Below are positions 44,408 through 53,932 of a stretch of DNA of 64,000 nt, piece by piece (position 1 is the first letter of the stretch; every line of letters begins with the position of its first letter). A model generated the notes under the pieces. That model saw only the letters and a program-made list of their open reading frames with translations, was not told the origin of the DNA and made no database searches. The stretch is from Clostridium cellulovorans 743B (GTDB lineage: Bacteria; Bacillota; Clostridia; Clostridiales; Clostridiaceae). Location: positions 620,001-684,000 of the forward strand of contig NC_014393.1 of assembly GCF_000145275.1 (NCBI RefSeq). Direction: 5' to 3'. Both the position numbers and the translations under genes were made by a program.

Positions 44408-45013
44408 TTAGTATGATTTAAATACCTTAAGGCGTTCATTTATAGAAGTAAATTCTCTTTTATCTGGCACACTTATAGGCTTTCCGAAGGGCATTTGGGC
44501 AATTAATTTCCAGTTAGAAGGAAGTCGCCAGTGGTTTTTAACTTCTCTATCAATAATTGGATTATAGTGTTGCAAAGATGCACCTAAGCCTTCAATTTCA
44601 AGAGAACTCCACACTATGTATTGGAGCATACCACTTGCTTGATGTGCCCATACTGGGAAATTATCATGATAAAGATCATAGTTTCTTTGTAATTGTTCAA
44701 TTACATTTATATCTTCAAAAAACAAAACGGTACCGTAACCATTACGAAAAGAATTAATTTTTTCTTCAACTGATGGAAATTGATCTAGTGGAACAATTTC
44801 TTGAAATTCTTTTTTAGTTATATCCCATAGTTTGTTATGGTCTTCACCAAATAAAAGTACAATTCTTGAACTAGGAGTATTGAAGGCAGAAGGTGTATAT
44901 TGTAAAGCATTTTCTATTATTTCTTCAATATGTTCAGTTGAAATAGTTGTTTCTTTACCAATCCCATAGAAGCTTCGCCTTTCTTTTAATATAATATAAA
45001 AATCTTTTGACAT
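44408..45013 (-). CDS. Nitroreductase-family FMN protein
   Basis: This 201-residue protein is of the HBN/YdgI-like nitroreductase branch. It starts FYIILKERRSFYGIGK (FMN phosphate contacts) and has YTPSAFNTPSSRIVLL, the ASGMLQYIVWSSLEIEGLGASLQHYNP stretch, and PFGKPISVPDKRE near the end. It is a homodimeric oxidoreductase that uses NAD(P)H to reduce nitro or quinone compounds. The ribosome site on the minus strand is GGAGATTAATTAAGT before ATG. It is isolated, with IS remnants on one side and a long AT-rich gap on the other. Confidence 0.92.
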   Translation of the reverse strand: MSKDFYIILKERRSFYGIGKETTISTEHIEEIIENALQYTPSAFNTPSSRIVLLFGEDHNKLWDITKKEFQEIVPLDQFPSVEEKINSFRNGYGTVLFFEDINVIEQLQRNYDLYHDNFPVWAHQASGMLQYIVWSSLEIEGLGASLQHYNPIIDREVKNHWRLPSNWKLIAQMPFGKPISVPDKREFTSINERLKVFKSY

Positions 45014-45925
45014 ACTTAATTAATCTCCTTTCTTTAATTAATTCATAGGAAAAGTTGGATATTTAGAAAATAAGCTATTTTGTCTGCAGAATAGTAATTA
45101 AACTTCATAGTTCTTTTTATATAAAAATATCAAAATGAAGTTATTAGGTATATAGGTTACATAATTACAATCAATTTTTATAAATAACATAACTATATAT
45201 TTAGTTTTATAGAGTTTTTTTATGTATATAAATTTTGTTGTCGAAACTACATTGAAAGTTTATTCATATAATACTAGTATTTGAATTTACATCCTAGTAA
45301 AAATATTTCATGGGTATATACATTTTGGAACTATAGTACAATGCTATAAGGTAAAGTTAAATTTATAGTTTATATATAATGTAAGTTGTAAATTTTTATC
45401 TACAATTTTTGTAGGGATAATAACTTTTCTTATCAATATAAGTTTAAATTTCTTGGTTATAGTAGAAAGAAGAGAATGAAAAAAAAGAAAGAAGAGATGG
45501 ATTACTACTCACTTTGATGTAGAAGTGGTGCTTTTGTGTTGGGAGGAATTATGGTTAAAAGAAAAATTTAAAGGTTGATATATATATATAAGTAGTATTT
45601 TAATGAAATGAAAAGAAATGTGAAGAAAAATAATGTAAATAAGTTAAAAAAATAAAGGTTAATATATAACTTTTTGTGATGAAAATTGTATTTATGTTAA
45701 ACATTTGTGCACGTTTAACTATAGTGATATACTTTATAGTGTGTATAGCTATTGAAATAAATGGACGTAATACAAATTATGAATTTTAGGAAAGTTATGA
45801 TTCTTAATTAATTTCATCATGGGGGAAGTTATTTCATAGCCACCGAGATATTCGTAGCTTTATAATCTACAAAGCGAAGAAAATTTCAGGGATATACAAA
45901 TATTATAAAAGAAGGGGACATACTT
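45014..45925. other. Long AT-rich intergenic region before a chemoreceptor
   Basis: The 912 bases hold no supported gene. Near 45540 GGGAGGAATT precedes ATG for a six-codon frame (MVKRKI), which is too short to call. A promoter is proposed at 45705-45733. I saw no c-di-GMP riboswitch core. Confidence 0.45.
45705..45733 (+). promoter_or_regulatory. Candidate promoter of the 45.9-kb chemoreceptor gene
   Basis: TTGTGC (45705-45710) and TATACT (45728-45733) are spaced by 17 bases, giving a leader of about 185 bases. Confidence 0.5.
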
Positions 45926-47233
45926 ATGAGTGAGTTAAAAGAACAAAATACCGGTGGAAAAAATGAGATATTTAATCTTATAAAAACCACACTTACTACA
46001 TCACTAGCAATTCTATTAATAATAGCTATTGTAGGTGGTACAATTTCCGGCATAATAATCAATGTTATTGCTGGGTCAGATAAAGCTTTTTTAATAAGTT
46101 GTATATGCATATTTGTTAATCTAATTATGGCAATGTCAACATTCTTAATTTTTAGCGGAAGCATTAAAGCTGCTTCAGGAAATTTCAGTGAAATACTTCA
46201 AGCTTTTAGCAGAGGGGATTTTTCAATTAAATTAGATAATAAAGAATTTAAAGCACTTGGGAAAATAGTTGATCATTTAAATTCTTTTACAACAGAAATT
46301 CGGAATATAATTCAAGGTACATATAATCTTACAAAGTCTATTGTGGATTCATCTTTTGATATGACAGATAAGGTTGTTCAAATTAATGGCTCTTTTAAAG
46401 AAATATCTAAAACTATCGATGAAATCGCATCTGGAGCTTCAGAACAAGTTGCAGAAGCGCAACAAAGTGTTGATACAATGGGGAATTTATCAGAACAAAT
46501 TGTTGTTGTGAGAGACAGTTATAATACTATTGTTAAAGAAGCAGAGAGTGTTAATGATTTGAATAAAGAAGGATTAGATACTGTAAAGGTACTAAGAGAA
46601 AAGTCAGATAATTATAATGCTGCATCAGAAGAGATACTAATAGCTACTGAGCATCTTACTACAACTTTAGATAGTATTGGTATTTTCGTTGAGGCTATTC
46701 AAGGTATATCAGAGCAAACAAATCTTCTTGCACTAAATGCCGCTATTGAAGCAGCAAGGGCAGGGGAAGCAGGAAAAGGTTTTGCAGTTGTTGCTGATGA
46801 AGTAAGAAAATTAGCTGACCAGAGTAAAGATTCTACTGAAAATATAAGAAAACTAATGGAAACTATACAGAATGATTCTAAAAAAGCCATAGACGCTATG
46901 AAGACTATGAAGATAGTTTCTGAACAACAACTTTCAGCTGTAAATCAAACTGATGATTCTTTTAAAAGAATTGCTGACGCTGTGGATTCAATTATTTTCA
47001 AAATTAATGATACAAAAAAAGCAATTGCACAAATGGAAGAAAGCAAAAGAACATCAATTTTTGCTATTGAAAAAACTGCGGAGGTATCAGAGCAAACTGC
47101 CGCTGCTAGTGAAGAGTTAGCTGCTACAGTGGAATCACAATTAAGATTATTTGATGAGATTTCAAAGGCTGCTGGTAACTTAAGTACTCTTTCTTCTGAA
47201 ATGAATGATAGTTTACAGAAATATAAGTTATAA
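45926..47233 (+). CDS. Methyl-accepting chemotaxis protein with minimal sensor
   Basis: This 435-residue chemoreceptor has two hydrophobic segments at about 22-50 and 55-78 with almost no extracellular loop, so it may sense in the membrane or cytoplasm. A HAMP-like region (FSRGDFSIKLDNKEFKALGKIVDHLN) is followed by the signalling domain with tip EQTNLLALNAAIEAARAGEAG. The end (QTAAASEELAATVESQL) has typical methylation-type Glu/Gln pairs. GAAGGGGA lies before the ATG. It is monocistronic with its own terminator. Confidence 0.92.
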   Translation: MSELKEQNTGGKNEIFNLIKTTLTTSLAILLIIAIVGGTISGIIINVIAGSDKAFLISCICIFVNLIMAMSTFLIFSGSIKAASGNFSEILQAFSRGDFSIKLDNKEFKALGKIVDHLNSFTTEIRNIIQGTYNLTKSIVDSSFDMTDKVVQINGSFKEISKTIDEIASGASEQVAEAQQSVDTMGNLSEQIVVVRDSYNTIVKEAESVNDLNKEGLDTVKVLREKSDNYNAASEEILIATEHLTTTLDSIGIFVEAIQGISEQTNLLALNAAIEAARAGEAGKGFAVVADEVRKLADQSKDSTENIRKLMETIQNDSKKAIDAMKTMKIVSEQQLSAVNQTDDSFKRIADAVDSIIFKINDTKKAIAQMEESKRTSIFAIEKTAEVSEQTAAASEELAATVESQLRLFDEISKAAGNLSTLSSEMNDSLQKYKL

Positions 47234-47330
47234 TAGATAAGATTAGCTAATACAAGTAGTTATTTGATTAAAAATAGTATTATACAGGATTTTAGTATGA
47301 TATAAAAATATAATAAATATAAAGCCTCTA

Positions 47331-47368
47331 AAAACCTCTAATTATATGTTAATTAGAGGTTTTTTTGC
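47331..47368 (+). terminator. Terminator after the short chemoreceptor
   Basis: AAAACCTCTAATTA / TAATTAGAGGTTTT is a perfect 14-bp stem with a 5-base loop and a T-run. Confidence 0.9.
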
Positions 47369-48227
47369 ATGACCAATTTTTGCTCTCCGTAAAGATATAA
47401 ATGTGGTTTTGAAATCAGAAAATGGATTTATTGTTTTAAGGTAAGTCTCAGAGAAAGATAAAATCAATATGTATATAGTTGGCTTTGGAACAAATACAAC
47501 CAATTACTGAAGTTAAAATAATAATTGATAAGATATTTAAAAATATAATTATTCTGAAAATATAAAAAACGACAAATTTAAAAAAATAGGCATTGAAATT
47601 GAGTGAAATATAAAAAACCATGAAAAATATGCGATTTTATAGATTCTTTTTTTGTAATGATTATGATATATTTAAATGTATCATATAATGCTAGATTTAA
47701 TTTTTGTTAAATAGATTTCTTGAAGTAAGATTATAATACTACATTTAGGTAGATAAAATAGATTTAAGGAATAAATTTTTCGAATAGCAAATGTTATTAT
47801 AGATTTGATTTCTAGATAAATTGCTATGATTTCTAATGCAATAAATTATAGAAGTTATAAGAATGTTTTATATAATGTGTCTATAAAAGTATAATTTATC
47901 TCTTTATTGGACTATCTATATAGCTTTTAATAGATGCCATTTATAATTTATTAATTAATTGTGCCTTTTATGTCATAATTCCAAGCTACGATACTTTTAA
48001 AGAAGAGATATGTAAAAAAATTATTTATCTTCTGTAAAAAATGTCCATAAAACGACGAAATATATTATAATGGATATATAAGTAAAAGTGCTAGTTTTAT
48101 ACAATTGGTAATTTTAAGATAATAAAGTATGTTCACGTAGAAATAAGCAAATTTATGAAATCTAGCAAAGTTAAAAAATCTTATAGAATAAGTTTGAAAA
48201 AATCTAAGAAAAGAAGGCTAAAATATT
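47369..48227. other. Long AT-rich intergenic region between chemoreceptors
   Basis: I found no open frame with a ribosome site and no recognisable RNA. Base composition is extremely AT-rich throughout. Confidence 0.45.
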
Positions 48228-50285
48228 ATGAAAAAAATATCATCTTCAATAATTGCTGCAATAATAATTTGTGTAATTTTATCTTCAATTTCTGTGGGGA
48301 CTATAAGTATTTTTATAGGGTATAGAAGTGTTAAAGGGGAAGCTGTCGATAAGTTGCAGGCAACAGCTATGCAGTATGCAAACAAAATGAATAACAATTT
48401 TACCGAGGCAGAGGGGGCTGTTAATGGACTTGCAAGTTATATTGAAGCTTCCTTTGATATGAGTAAAATACAAGATAAAGGTTATGATAATGATTTTAAT
48501 AAAGCTCTCACAGAACAGTTAAGAATATTAGAAAAAAATAATGAGAATATTCTCGGTATATATGCATATATGGAACCATCATACACAAAGTCTATAATTG
48601 GTAATTGGTTTAGCGATGGGAAGTTAATAACTTTAAAGCTAGATGAAGAATATAAATTATATTCAGACCATGCTGAAAGTTGGGATTTTTATTATGAAGC
48701 AGTTGAGAATAATAAGCCTGCGTGGATAGATCCTTATTATGATGAAGATTTAAAATTTGATGTGGTATCTTATTTATACCCTGTTTATGTAGATAATAAG
48801 TTATGGGGTGTTGTGGGAATGGATATTTCTTTTGATGATTTTTCTGAGTTAGTAAACGAAATGAAATTATATGACAGCGGATATGCATTCTTATTAAATC
48901 AAAATCAGAATTTTATAGTACATCCCGAGTATTCAAATGAGGAGACTTTAGAAACCGTAGGTTATGATAAACTAATTACGAAATTGGAAGAAAGTAATGA
49001 CGGGTTTACTCAGATGAATATTGATGGAAAAGAAGAGTATGTAGGTTATTCAGTTTTGGAGAATGGGTATGTATTTTGTACTACGGTTCCTAGTGTTGAA
49101 ATTTTGAAATCAATTAAAACCATGATAATTATATCTGTCCTAGCAATAGCAATAAGCATCTCTATAGCATTTATTGTAGCAGTAGTGTTAGGAAAAAGGA
49201 TATCTATGCCAATTTCAAAGGTTGCTATGGATTTAGAATTGGCTGGTGATGGAGATTTCACAGGAAGAGAATCTTTAGCATATATAAGAAATCATGATGA
49301 GACAGGTATCCTATCTAAAGCTCTTGATAAAATGCAAAAGTCTATGGAGGCTATGATAGATAGAATATCTAATGAAAGCAGTGAAGTTTCTGATATTACT
49401 AGAGAACTAAAGAGTGTAATGGACAGTCTGATAGCAGAAGTTTTAAATATTTCTGATATAACAGAAAGAATATCAGCAGGAATGGAAGAAACAGCAGCTA
49501 CAGCTACAACAATTGATAGTGCATCAAATAGAATGATAGATCAAATTAATCTTATGAATGAGAAGAATGATCACGGCATAAAGATTGTAGAGGAAATTAG
49601 TAAGCATGCAACATCATTAAGGGAATCAGCAGTTAAAGAAGCTCAGATTGTTAATGATATATGTATAAGTGCTGAGGCAAAACTTTCTAATGCGATAAAT
49701 GATTCTAAAGAGGTTAGTAAGATTAAAGAGTTATCTGAAAATATATTGGCTATTGCAGAACAAACAAACTTGTTATCATTAAATGCTTCTATTGAAGCAG
49801 CTAGAGCTGGGGAAATGGGTAAAGGTTTTGCAGTAGTTGCAAATGAAATTAAAAAGTTAGCAGATGATTCTCAAAAATTAGCAAGTGAAATTCAAAGTAT
49901 TACTAATGGAGTTACAAATTCAGTAGGTAATTTGTGTGAGAGTGCTGAGGAAGTGTTAGATTTTGTTAACAATAATGTTAAAGAAAGTTATGAGATGTTA
50001 ATAAATACTAGTGAGCAATATAATAATGATGCTAATGTTGTTTACGACATGCTATCTGATTTTAATAGAGTTTCATATACAATTTTTGAAGAAATCAACG
50101 AACTTTTAAGGGCTTTCAATGATATTAGTGTTGCAGCAAATGAGGGAGCTGTAGGAACTTCAGATATTTCAACTCGAGTACAAGAGGTTTCTTATAACAC
50201 TAAGATTATTGAAGAACAATTTAAAAAGCTAATAGAAGTATCAGAAAAGCTTAATAGTATAATGCATATGTTTAAGGTAGTATAA
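48228..50285 (+). CDS. Methyl-accepting chemotaxis protein with double Cache sensor
   Basis: This 685-residue protein has a first membrane segment at about 4-28 and an extracellular dCache_1-type domain at about 30-290. The latter contains WIDPYYDEDLKFDVVSYLYPVY and GVVGMDISFDDFSELV, the classical amino-acid-sensing Cache layout. A second membrane segment (TMIIISVLAIAISISIAFIVAVVLG), HAMP and the signalling domain with tip EQTNLLSLNASIEAARAGEMG follow. The ribosome site is weak (GAAGG about 13 bases before the ATG). The ligand is likely a small metabolite and is unproven. Confidence 0.93.
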   Translation: MKKISSSIIAAIIICVILSSISVGTISIFIGYRSVKGEAVDKLQATAMQYANKMNNNFTEAEGAVNGLASYIEASFDMSKIQDKGYDNDFNKALTEQLRILEKNNENILGIYAYMEPSYTKSIIGNWFSDGKLITLKLDEEYKLYSDHAESWDFYYEAVENNKPAWIDPYYDEDLKFDVVSYLYPVYVDNKLWGVVGMDISFDDFSELVNEMKLYDSGYAFLLNQNQNFIVHPEYSNEETLETVGYDKLITKLEESNDGFTQMNIDGKEEYVGYSVLENGYVFCTTVPSVEILKSIKTMIIISVLAIAISISIAFIVAVVLGKRISMPISKVAMDLELAGDGDFTGRESLAYIRNHDETGILSKALDKMQKSMEAMIDRISNESSEVSDITRELKSVMDSLIAEVLNISDITERISAGMEETAATATTIDSASNRMIDQINLMNEKNDHGIKIVEEISKHATSLRESAVKEAQIVNDICISAEAKLSNAINDSKEVSKIKELSENILAIAEQTNLLSLNASIEAARAGEMGKGFAVVANEIKKLADDSQKLASEIQSITNGVTNSVGNLCESAEEVLDFVNNNVKESYEMLINTSEQYNNDANVVYDMLSDFNRVSYTIFEEINELLRAFNDISVAANEGAVGTSDISTRVQEVSYNTKIIEEQFKKLIEVSEKLNSIMHMFKVV

Positions 50286-50307
50286 TAAGGATTAATTACG
50301 ATTAATA

Positions 50308-50354
50308 AAAGATCACTGAGTTAACATTTTATATAGGTTAACTTAGTGATCTTT
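50308..50354. terminator. Terminator between chemoreceptor and MFS gene
   Basis: An 18-bp stem AAAGATCACTGAGTTAAC / GTTAACTTAGTGATCTTT with one wobble lies between convergent genes and can serve both. Confidence 0.8.
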
Positions 50355-50460
50355 AAATTTATTTAATTGAATTCTTATCAATAGGCTTATTACTTAAATG
50401 ATAATAATCATGATTTTTTCACTGGATATTTAGCTATAGACAAAGTTAGGGGATAAATGT

Positions 50461-51756
50461 CTAATCTTCCGTACTAAAAAATCCAAGCTTATCTTTAGGA
50501 AGTTGAGGTTTGTTATCACCATGTTTAACTAAAAGCATCGTAAAAAAAGATAGGATAATAAATATTGTAGCGTAGGGAAATAAGGTTCTATACCCCATAT
50601 ATTCCAATAAGGCACCAGATAAAATTGGTGTTATTATTTGGGCTGACATTGAAAAGGTATAATAAAGGCCTGTATATTTTCCTACATCATGGAGGTTACT
50701 TATTTCAACTACCATAGGATAAGAATTAACATTTATAGATGCCCAACCGATACCTATGAGGGCAAAAATTATATTTAACAATGGAGAATAATTTTTAAAT
50801 AAACTTCCTAAGAAAAAAGAAATGGAAACTAAAATTATCCCAAAGGTTATTAGTTTTTTACGACCAAACTTTGAGGAGATAATCCCAATAGGTACATAGG
50901 CTAATATTGTAACTATAGTGGCAACTAATAGATAAGTTGCTGCAGTCCCAATGTCCATTGACCATGCTTCTTGTGCATACTTGGTAAAGGCTGTAGATAC
51001 TGCATTATATCCCATAAACCAGAGAAATACTGAAAATAGTAAGAAATATAGACTTCTTTTTACTTCAGGTTGCATAGGTTCCTTAATTTTATTCTCCTCT
51101 AATGCATTTTTATTTTGTATATCTTTGGGATTACCATAGTTGCTAGCTTCGAGTTCAGAGACAATTTTTCTTTCCTTAATTGTAATTAGCAGTATAACTA
51201 TAGATATGATCATAACTAGTGCTATAGCTATAAAGGTGTAGAAATAATTGGGTTTACTTATAGGTTTTACAAAAATTTTTATTATGATTAATGTTAATAT
51301 TCCTCCAATGGCTCCCATAAGATTTATTATGGCATTAGCCTTTGAACGAAGTTGGTTAGGCGTTATATCAGGCATAAGTGCCACTGCTGGTGAGCGATAA
51401 ATCCCCATAGATAATAATACTAGACCTAGGGCTATAATAAAAAGTGGTAAAGAGACTATATTATCTGCTGTAGGAATAAGAAACATGAATACTATAGAAA
51501 GAAGAGTACCTATAACTATAAATGGGGTTCTTCTGCCGATTTTAGCATTGCATCTATCAGAAAGTGCACCGAAAAAAGGAAGTAGAAATATAGCAAGAAT
51601 ATTATCAAGAGCCATAATTAATCCAGATAAGGTATCACCAATACCAAAGGTATTTTTTAAAATTAGAGGAATTATGCTGTCATACATTTGCCAAAAGGCG
51701 CAGATAGACAGAAACGCTAGTCCTACGAAAACGGTACGTTTGTAGTGAAATTTCAT
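50461..51756 (-). CDS. MFS transporter, SLC45/sugar-like
   Basis: This 431-residue protein has about twelve hydrophobic segments. The loop between segments 2 and 3 is GALSDRCNAKIGRRTPFI, the motif A seen in glycoside/sucrose-type (GPH and SLC45-like) carriers, and the second half repeats it as GIISSKFGRKKLI. A central cytoplasmic loop of about 45 residues is rich in Lys and Glu. The substrate is probably a sugar or glycoside, inferred from the motif only. It is divergent from the ECF/aminotransferase pair. Confidence 0.88.
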   Translation of the reverse strand: MKFHYKRTVFVGLAFLSICAFWQMYDSIIPLILKNTFGIGDTLSGLIMALDNILAIFLLPFFGALSDRCNAKIGRRTPFIVIGTLLSIVFMFLIPTADNIVSLPLFIIALGLVLLSMGIYRSPAVALMPDITPNQLRSKANAIINLMGAIGGILTLIIIKIFVKPISKPNYFYTFIAIALVMIISIVILLITIKERKIVSELEASNYGNPKDIQNKNALEENKIKEPMQPEVKRSLYFLLFSVFLWFMGYNAVSTAFTKYAQEAWSMDIGTAATYLLVATIVTILAYVPIGIISSKFGRKKLITFGIILVSISFFLGSLFKNYSPLLNIIFALIGIGWASINVNSYPMVVEISNLHDVGKYTGLYYTFSMSAQIITPILSGALLEYMGYRTLFPYATIFIILSFFTMLLVKHGDNKPQLPKDKLGFFSTED

Positions 51757-51990
51757 ATTTATACACTCTCCTAGAGGTTGGTTATCTTTAATTTACAATT
51801 TTATGATTATAACCAATAGCTTAGCAACGAAAATAAATACAATATAGTTTTACAAGGTTAAATATATGTTAATGAATTGCGAAACATTCAAAAAATCTGA
51901 TACTGTCAAAAATAATTAAACTGAGACTTTAAATAATATCAGATAATTGTTATATTATTATAAATTAGTATGTAAAGAGGGGGATAAAGA

Positions 51991-52509
51991 ATGGAAAAAT
52001 CAAGAACACAAAAGATGATATTAAGTGCGCTTTTTATCGCAATGATATTTGTTGCTACTAGAATTAATATTAAGTTACCTTTAGGAAATGGAGGGCTTGT
52101 GCATTTAGGAACTGCGTTTCTATTTATAATAGCTGTAAACTTTGGAACTAGATATGGGGCTATCTCTGGAGCTTTGGGAATGACTATTTTTGATGTGTTA
52201 TCAGGATGGGCGGCTTGGGCACCTACTACCTTTGTAGCAAGATTAGTAATGGGATATATAGTAGGAAAGATGAATGAGAAACGTGAAAAAGGCAATATTT
52301 TAATAATGCTAGCTTCTTTCGTAATTTCAGGAGTATTTATGATAGCAATATATTATATTGGTAATGCAATTACCTTTGGAAATTGGATAGCACCGATACA
52401 ATCTATTCCTGGAGATATTACTCAAATTGTTATTGGAGCTTTAATAGCATTGCCAGCAACTAAGGCTATAGAAAGAATAAATATTTTAAAGAGATATAGG
52501 TGGGATTAA
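51991..52509 (+). CDS. ECF transporter S component
   Basis: This 172-residue membrane protein has five to six segments of the ECF-type riboflavin-like S family (PF07155). KLPLGNGGLVHLGTAFLFIIAVNFGTRYGAISGALGMTIFDVLSGW is its conserved core region, and WAPTTFVARLVMG follows. S components bind a vitamin or precursor and share an energising EcfAAT module encoded elsewhere. The gene overlaps the frame of the aminotransferase gene, which uses pyridoxal phosphate, so a vitamin B6-type substrate is conceivable but is only inference. GGGGGAT precedes the ATG. Confidence 0.85.
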   Translation: MEKSRTQKMILSALFIAMIFVATRINIKLPLGNGGLVHLGTAFLFIIAVNFGTRYGAISGALGMTIFDVLSGWAAWAPTTFVARLVMGYIVGKMNEKREKGNILIMLASFVISGVFMIAIYYIGNAITFGNWIAPIQSIPGDITQIVIGALIALPATKAIERINILKRYRWD

Positions 52510-52514
52510 AAAAA

Positions 52515-53654
52515 ATGAAAATTATGACACCTGGACCTACTCAGGTTCGTGAAAATGTTAGAGTGGCAAGAAGTATTGTTACTACAAACCCAGATTTGGA
52601 CTTAGAATTCTATAATTTTTATAAGGAAACTTGTGAAAAGGCAGCAAAGCTTTTACATACAGAAAACAAAGTTTTAATCCTAGGAGGCGAAGGAATCTTA
52701 GGCCTAGAAGCAGCTTGTGCATCGTTGACAGAAAAGGGCGATAGAGTATTAGTTATAGACAACGGGATATTTGGGGAAGGTTTTTCTGAGTTTGTAACTA
52801 TGTACGGTGGAGAAGCTGTCTTTTTTAAAGGAGATCGCAGAAATCCAATAGATGTTGATGCTTTAAAAGCTTTTTTACAAAAAGATAGTGATTTTAAATA
52901 TGCGACAGTAGTACATTGTGATACTCCATCAGGTGTATTAAATGATATGAGTAGAATTTGTCCACTACTTAAGGAATACGGAATTATAACTGTTGTTGAT
53001 ACAGTAGCTGCTATGTTTGGAGTTCCACTAGAAGTTGATGCTTGGAAGATAGATATAGCAATTGGTGGATCACAAAAGGTAATTTCTGCGCCACCAGGAT
53101 TAACTTTATTAAGTGTCAGCGATGAAGCTTTTGAAACGATGGAAAAAAGAAAAGAAAAGATAGCAGCTTTTTATGCTAATATTTTAGTGTGGAAAAATTA
53201 TTATGAAGATAAATGGTGCCCATATACACCACCTATTAGCGATATTATAGGGCTTAGAGCTGCTATTGATAATATAGAGGCTGACGAAGACATTCTAAAA
53301 AGACATGAAGTTATTGCAGAGGCTACAAGAGAAGCTGTAATTAAGGCAGGCTTATCTCTTCATTTGGAGAGTGGCTTTTCAAATACTGTTACAGTAATAG
53401 AAGTTCCAAAAGGAATAGAAAGTTCGAAAATTCTTAAAATAATGAAGGAAACGTATGGTATTATGATAGCAGGCTGTTTTGCTGAGCTTGCAGGAAAGGT
53501 AATTCGCATTGGACATATGGGAGAAAACTGCAACGAAGAGGATGTAAGAGATACTTTAGATTCATTAGATATGACTCTTGTAGAATTAGGGTTTGAGATA
53601 GAAGTTCCTATGAAGATTACTTTTATAGAAGCTGTAAAAAGATTGGGATTATAA
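52515..53654 (+). CDS. Class V aminotransferase (alanine-glyoxylate / serine-pyruvate type)
   Basis: This 379-residue fold-type I PLP enzyme starts MKIMTPGPTQVRENV, the usual beginning of alanine-glyoxylate and phosphonate-type aminotransferases. LGGEGILGLEAACASL binds the cofactor phosphate, DTVAAMFG holds the cofactor Asp region, and the Schiff-base lysine is in GGSQKVISAPPGL near residue 193. A GTG at 52500 overlaps the previous gene; AGGTGG lies before the ATG at 52515, five bases after the S-component stop. The amino donor and acceptor are unknown. Confidence 0.9.
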   Translation: MKIMTPGPTQVRENVRVARSIVTTNPDLDLEFYNFYKETCEKAAKLLHTENKVLILGGEGILGLEAACASLTEKGDRVLVIDNGIFGEGFSEFVTMYGGEAVFFKGDRRNPIDVDALKAFLQKDSDFKYATVVHCDTPSGVLNDMSRICPLLKEYGIITVVDTVAAMFGVPLEVDAWKIDIAIGGSQKVISAPPGLTLLSVSDEAFETMEKRKEKIAAFYANILVWKNYYEDKWCPYTPPISDIIGLRAAIDNIEADEDILKRHEVIAEATREAVIKAGLSLHLESGFSNTVTVIEVPKGIESSKILKIMKETYGIMIAGCFAELAGKVIRIGHMGENCNEEDVRDTLDSLDMTLVELGFEIEVPMKITFIEAVKRLGL

Positions 53655-53690
53655 TTCTTTTTTACTAAATGAAAGTTTATTAAATTTTTA

Positions 53691-53723
53691 AAACTGTGGT
53701 TTTGTATAAACCATGGTTTTTTT
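53691..53723 (+). terminator. Terminator after the aminotransferase gene
   Basis: AAACTGTGGTTT / AAACCATGGTTT pair with two weak positions, followed by a T-run. Confidence 0.65.
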
Positions 53724-53932
53724 CGTCCAGAATCTTTATTGAATGAGTTAGAATTAAAGGTGAGTACTTTTTATAAATCAGTTAAGAATACAATTACCCT
53801 TTATAGGGAATTTTTTATGATAAATGTAAAAAATAATAAAATATTAACAGTAAATTCACTCAAAACTTCTCTTTTACTATATAATAAGAATGTAAAATAA
53901 TTTACAAATTTAAAAATGTAGGGGGAATTTGT

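Noticed and set aside
45540..45575. Six-codon frame MVKRKI with a good ribosome site
   Set aside because: It is too short to support as a gene without expression data, and it lies too far (over 300 bases) from the next gene for an obvious leader-peptide role.
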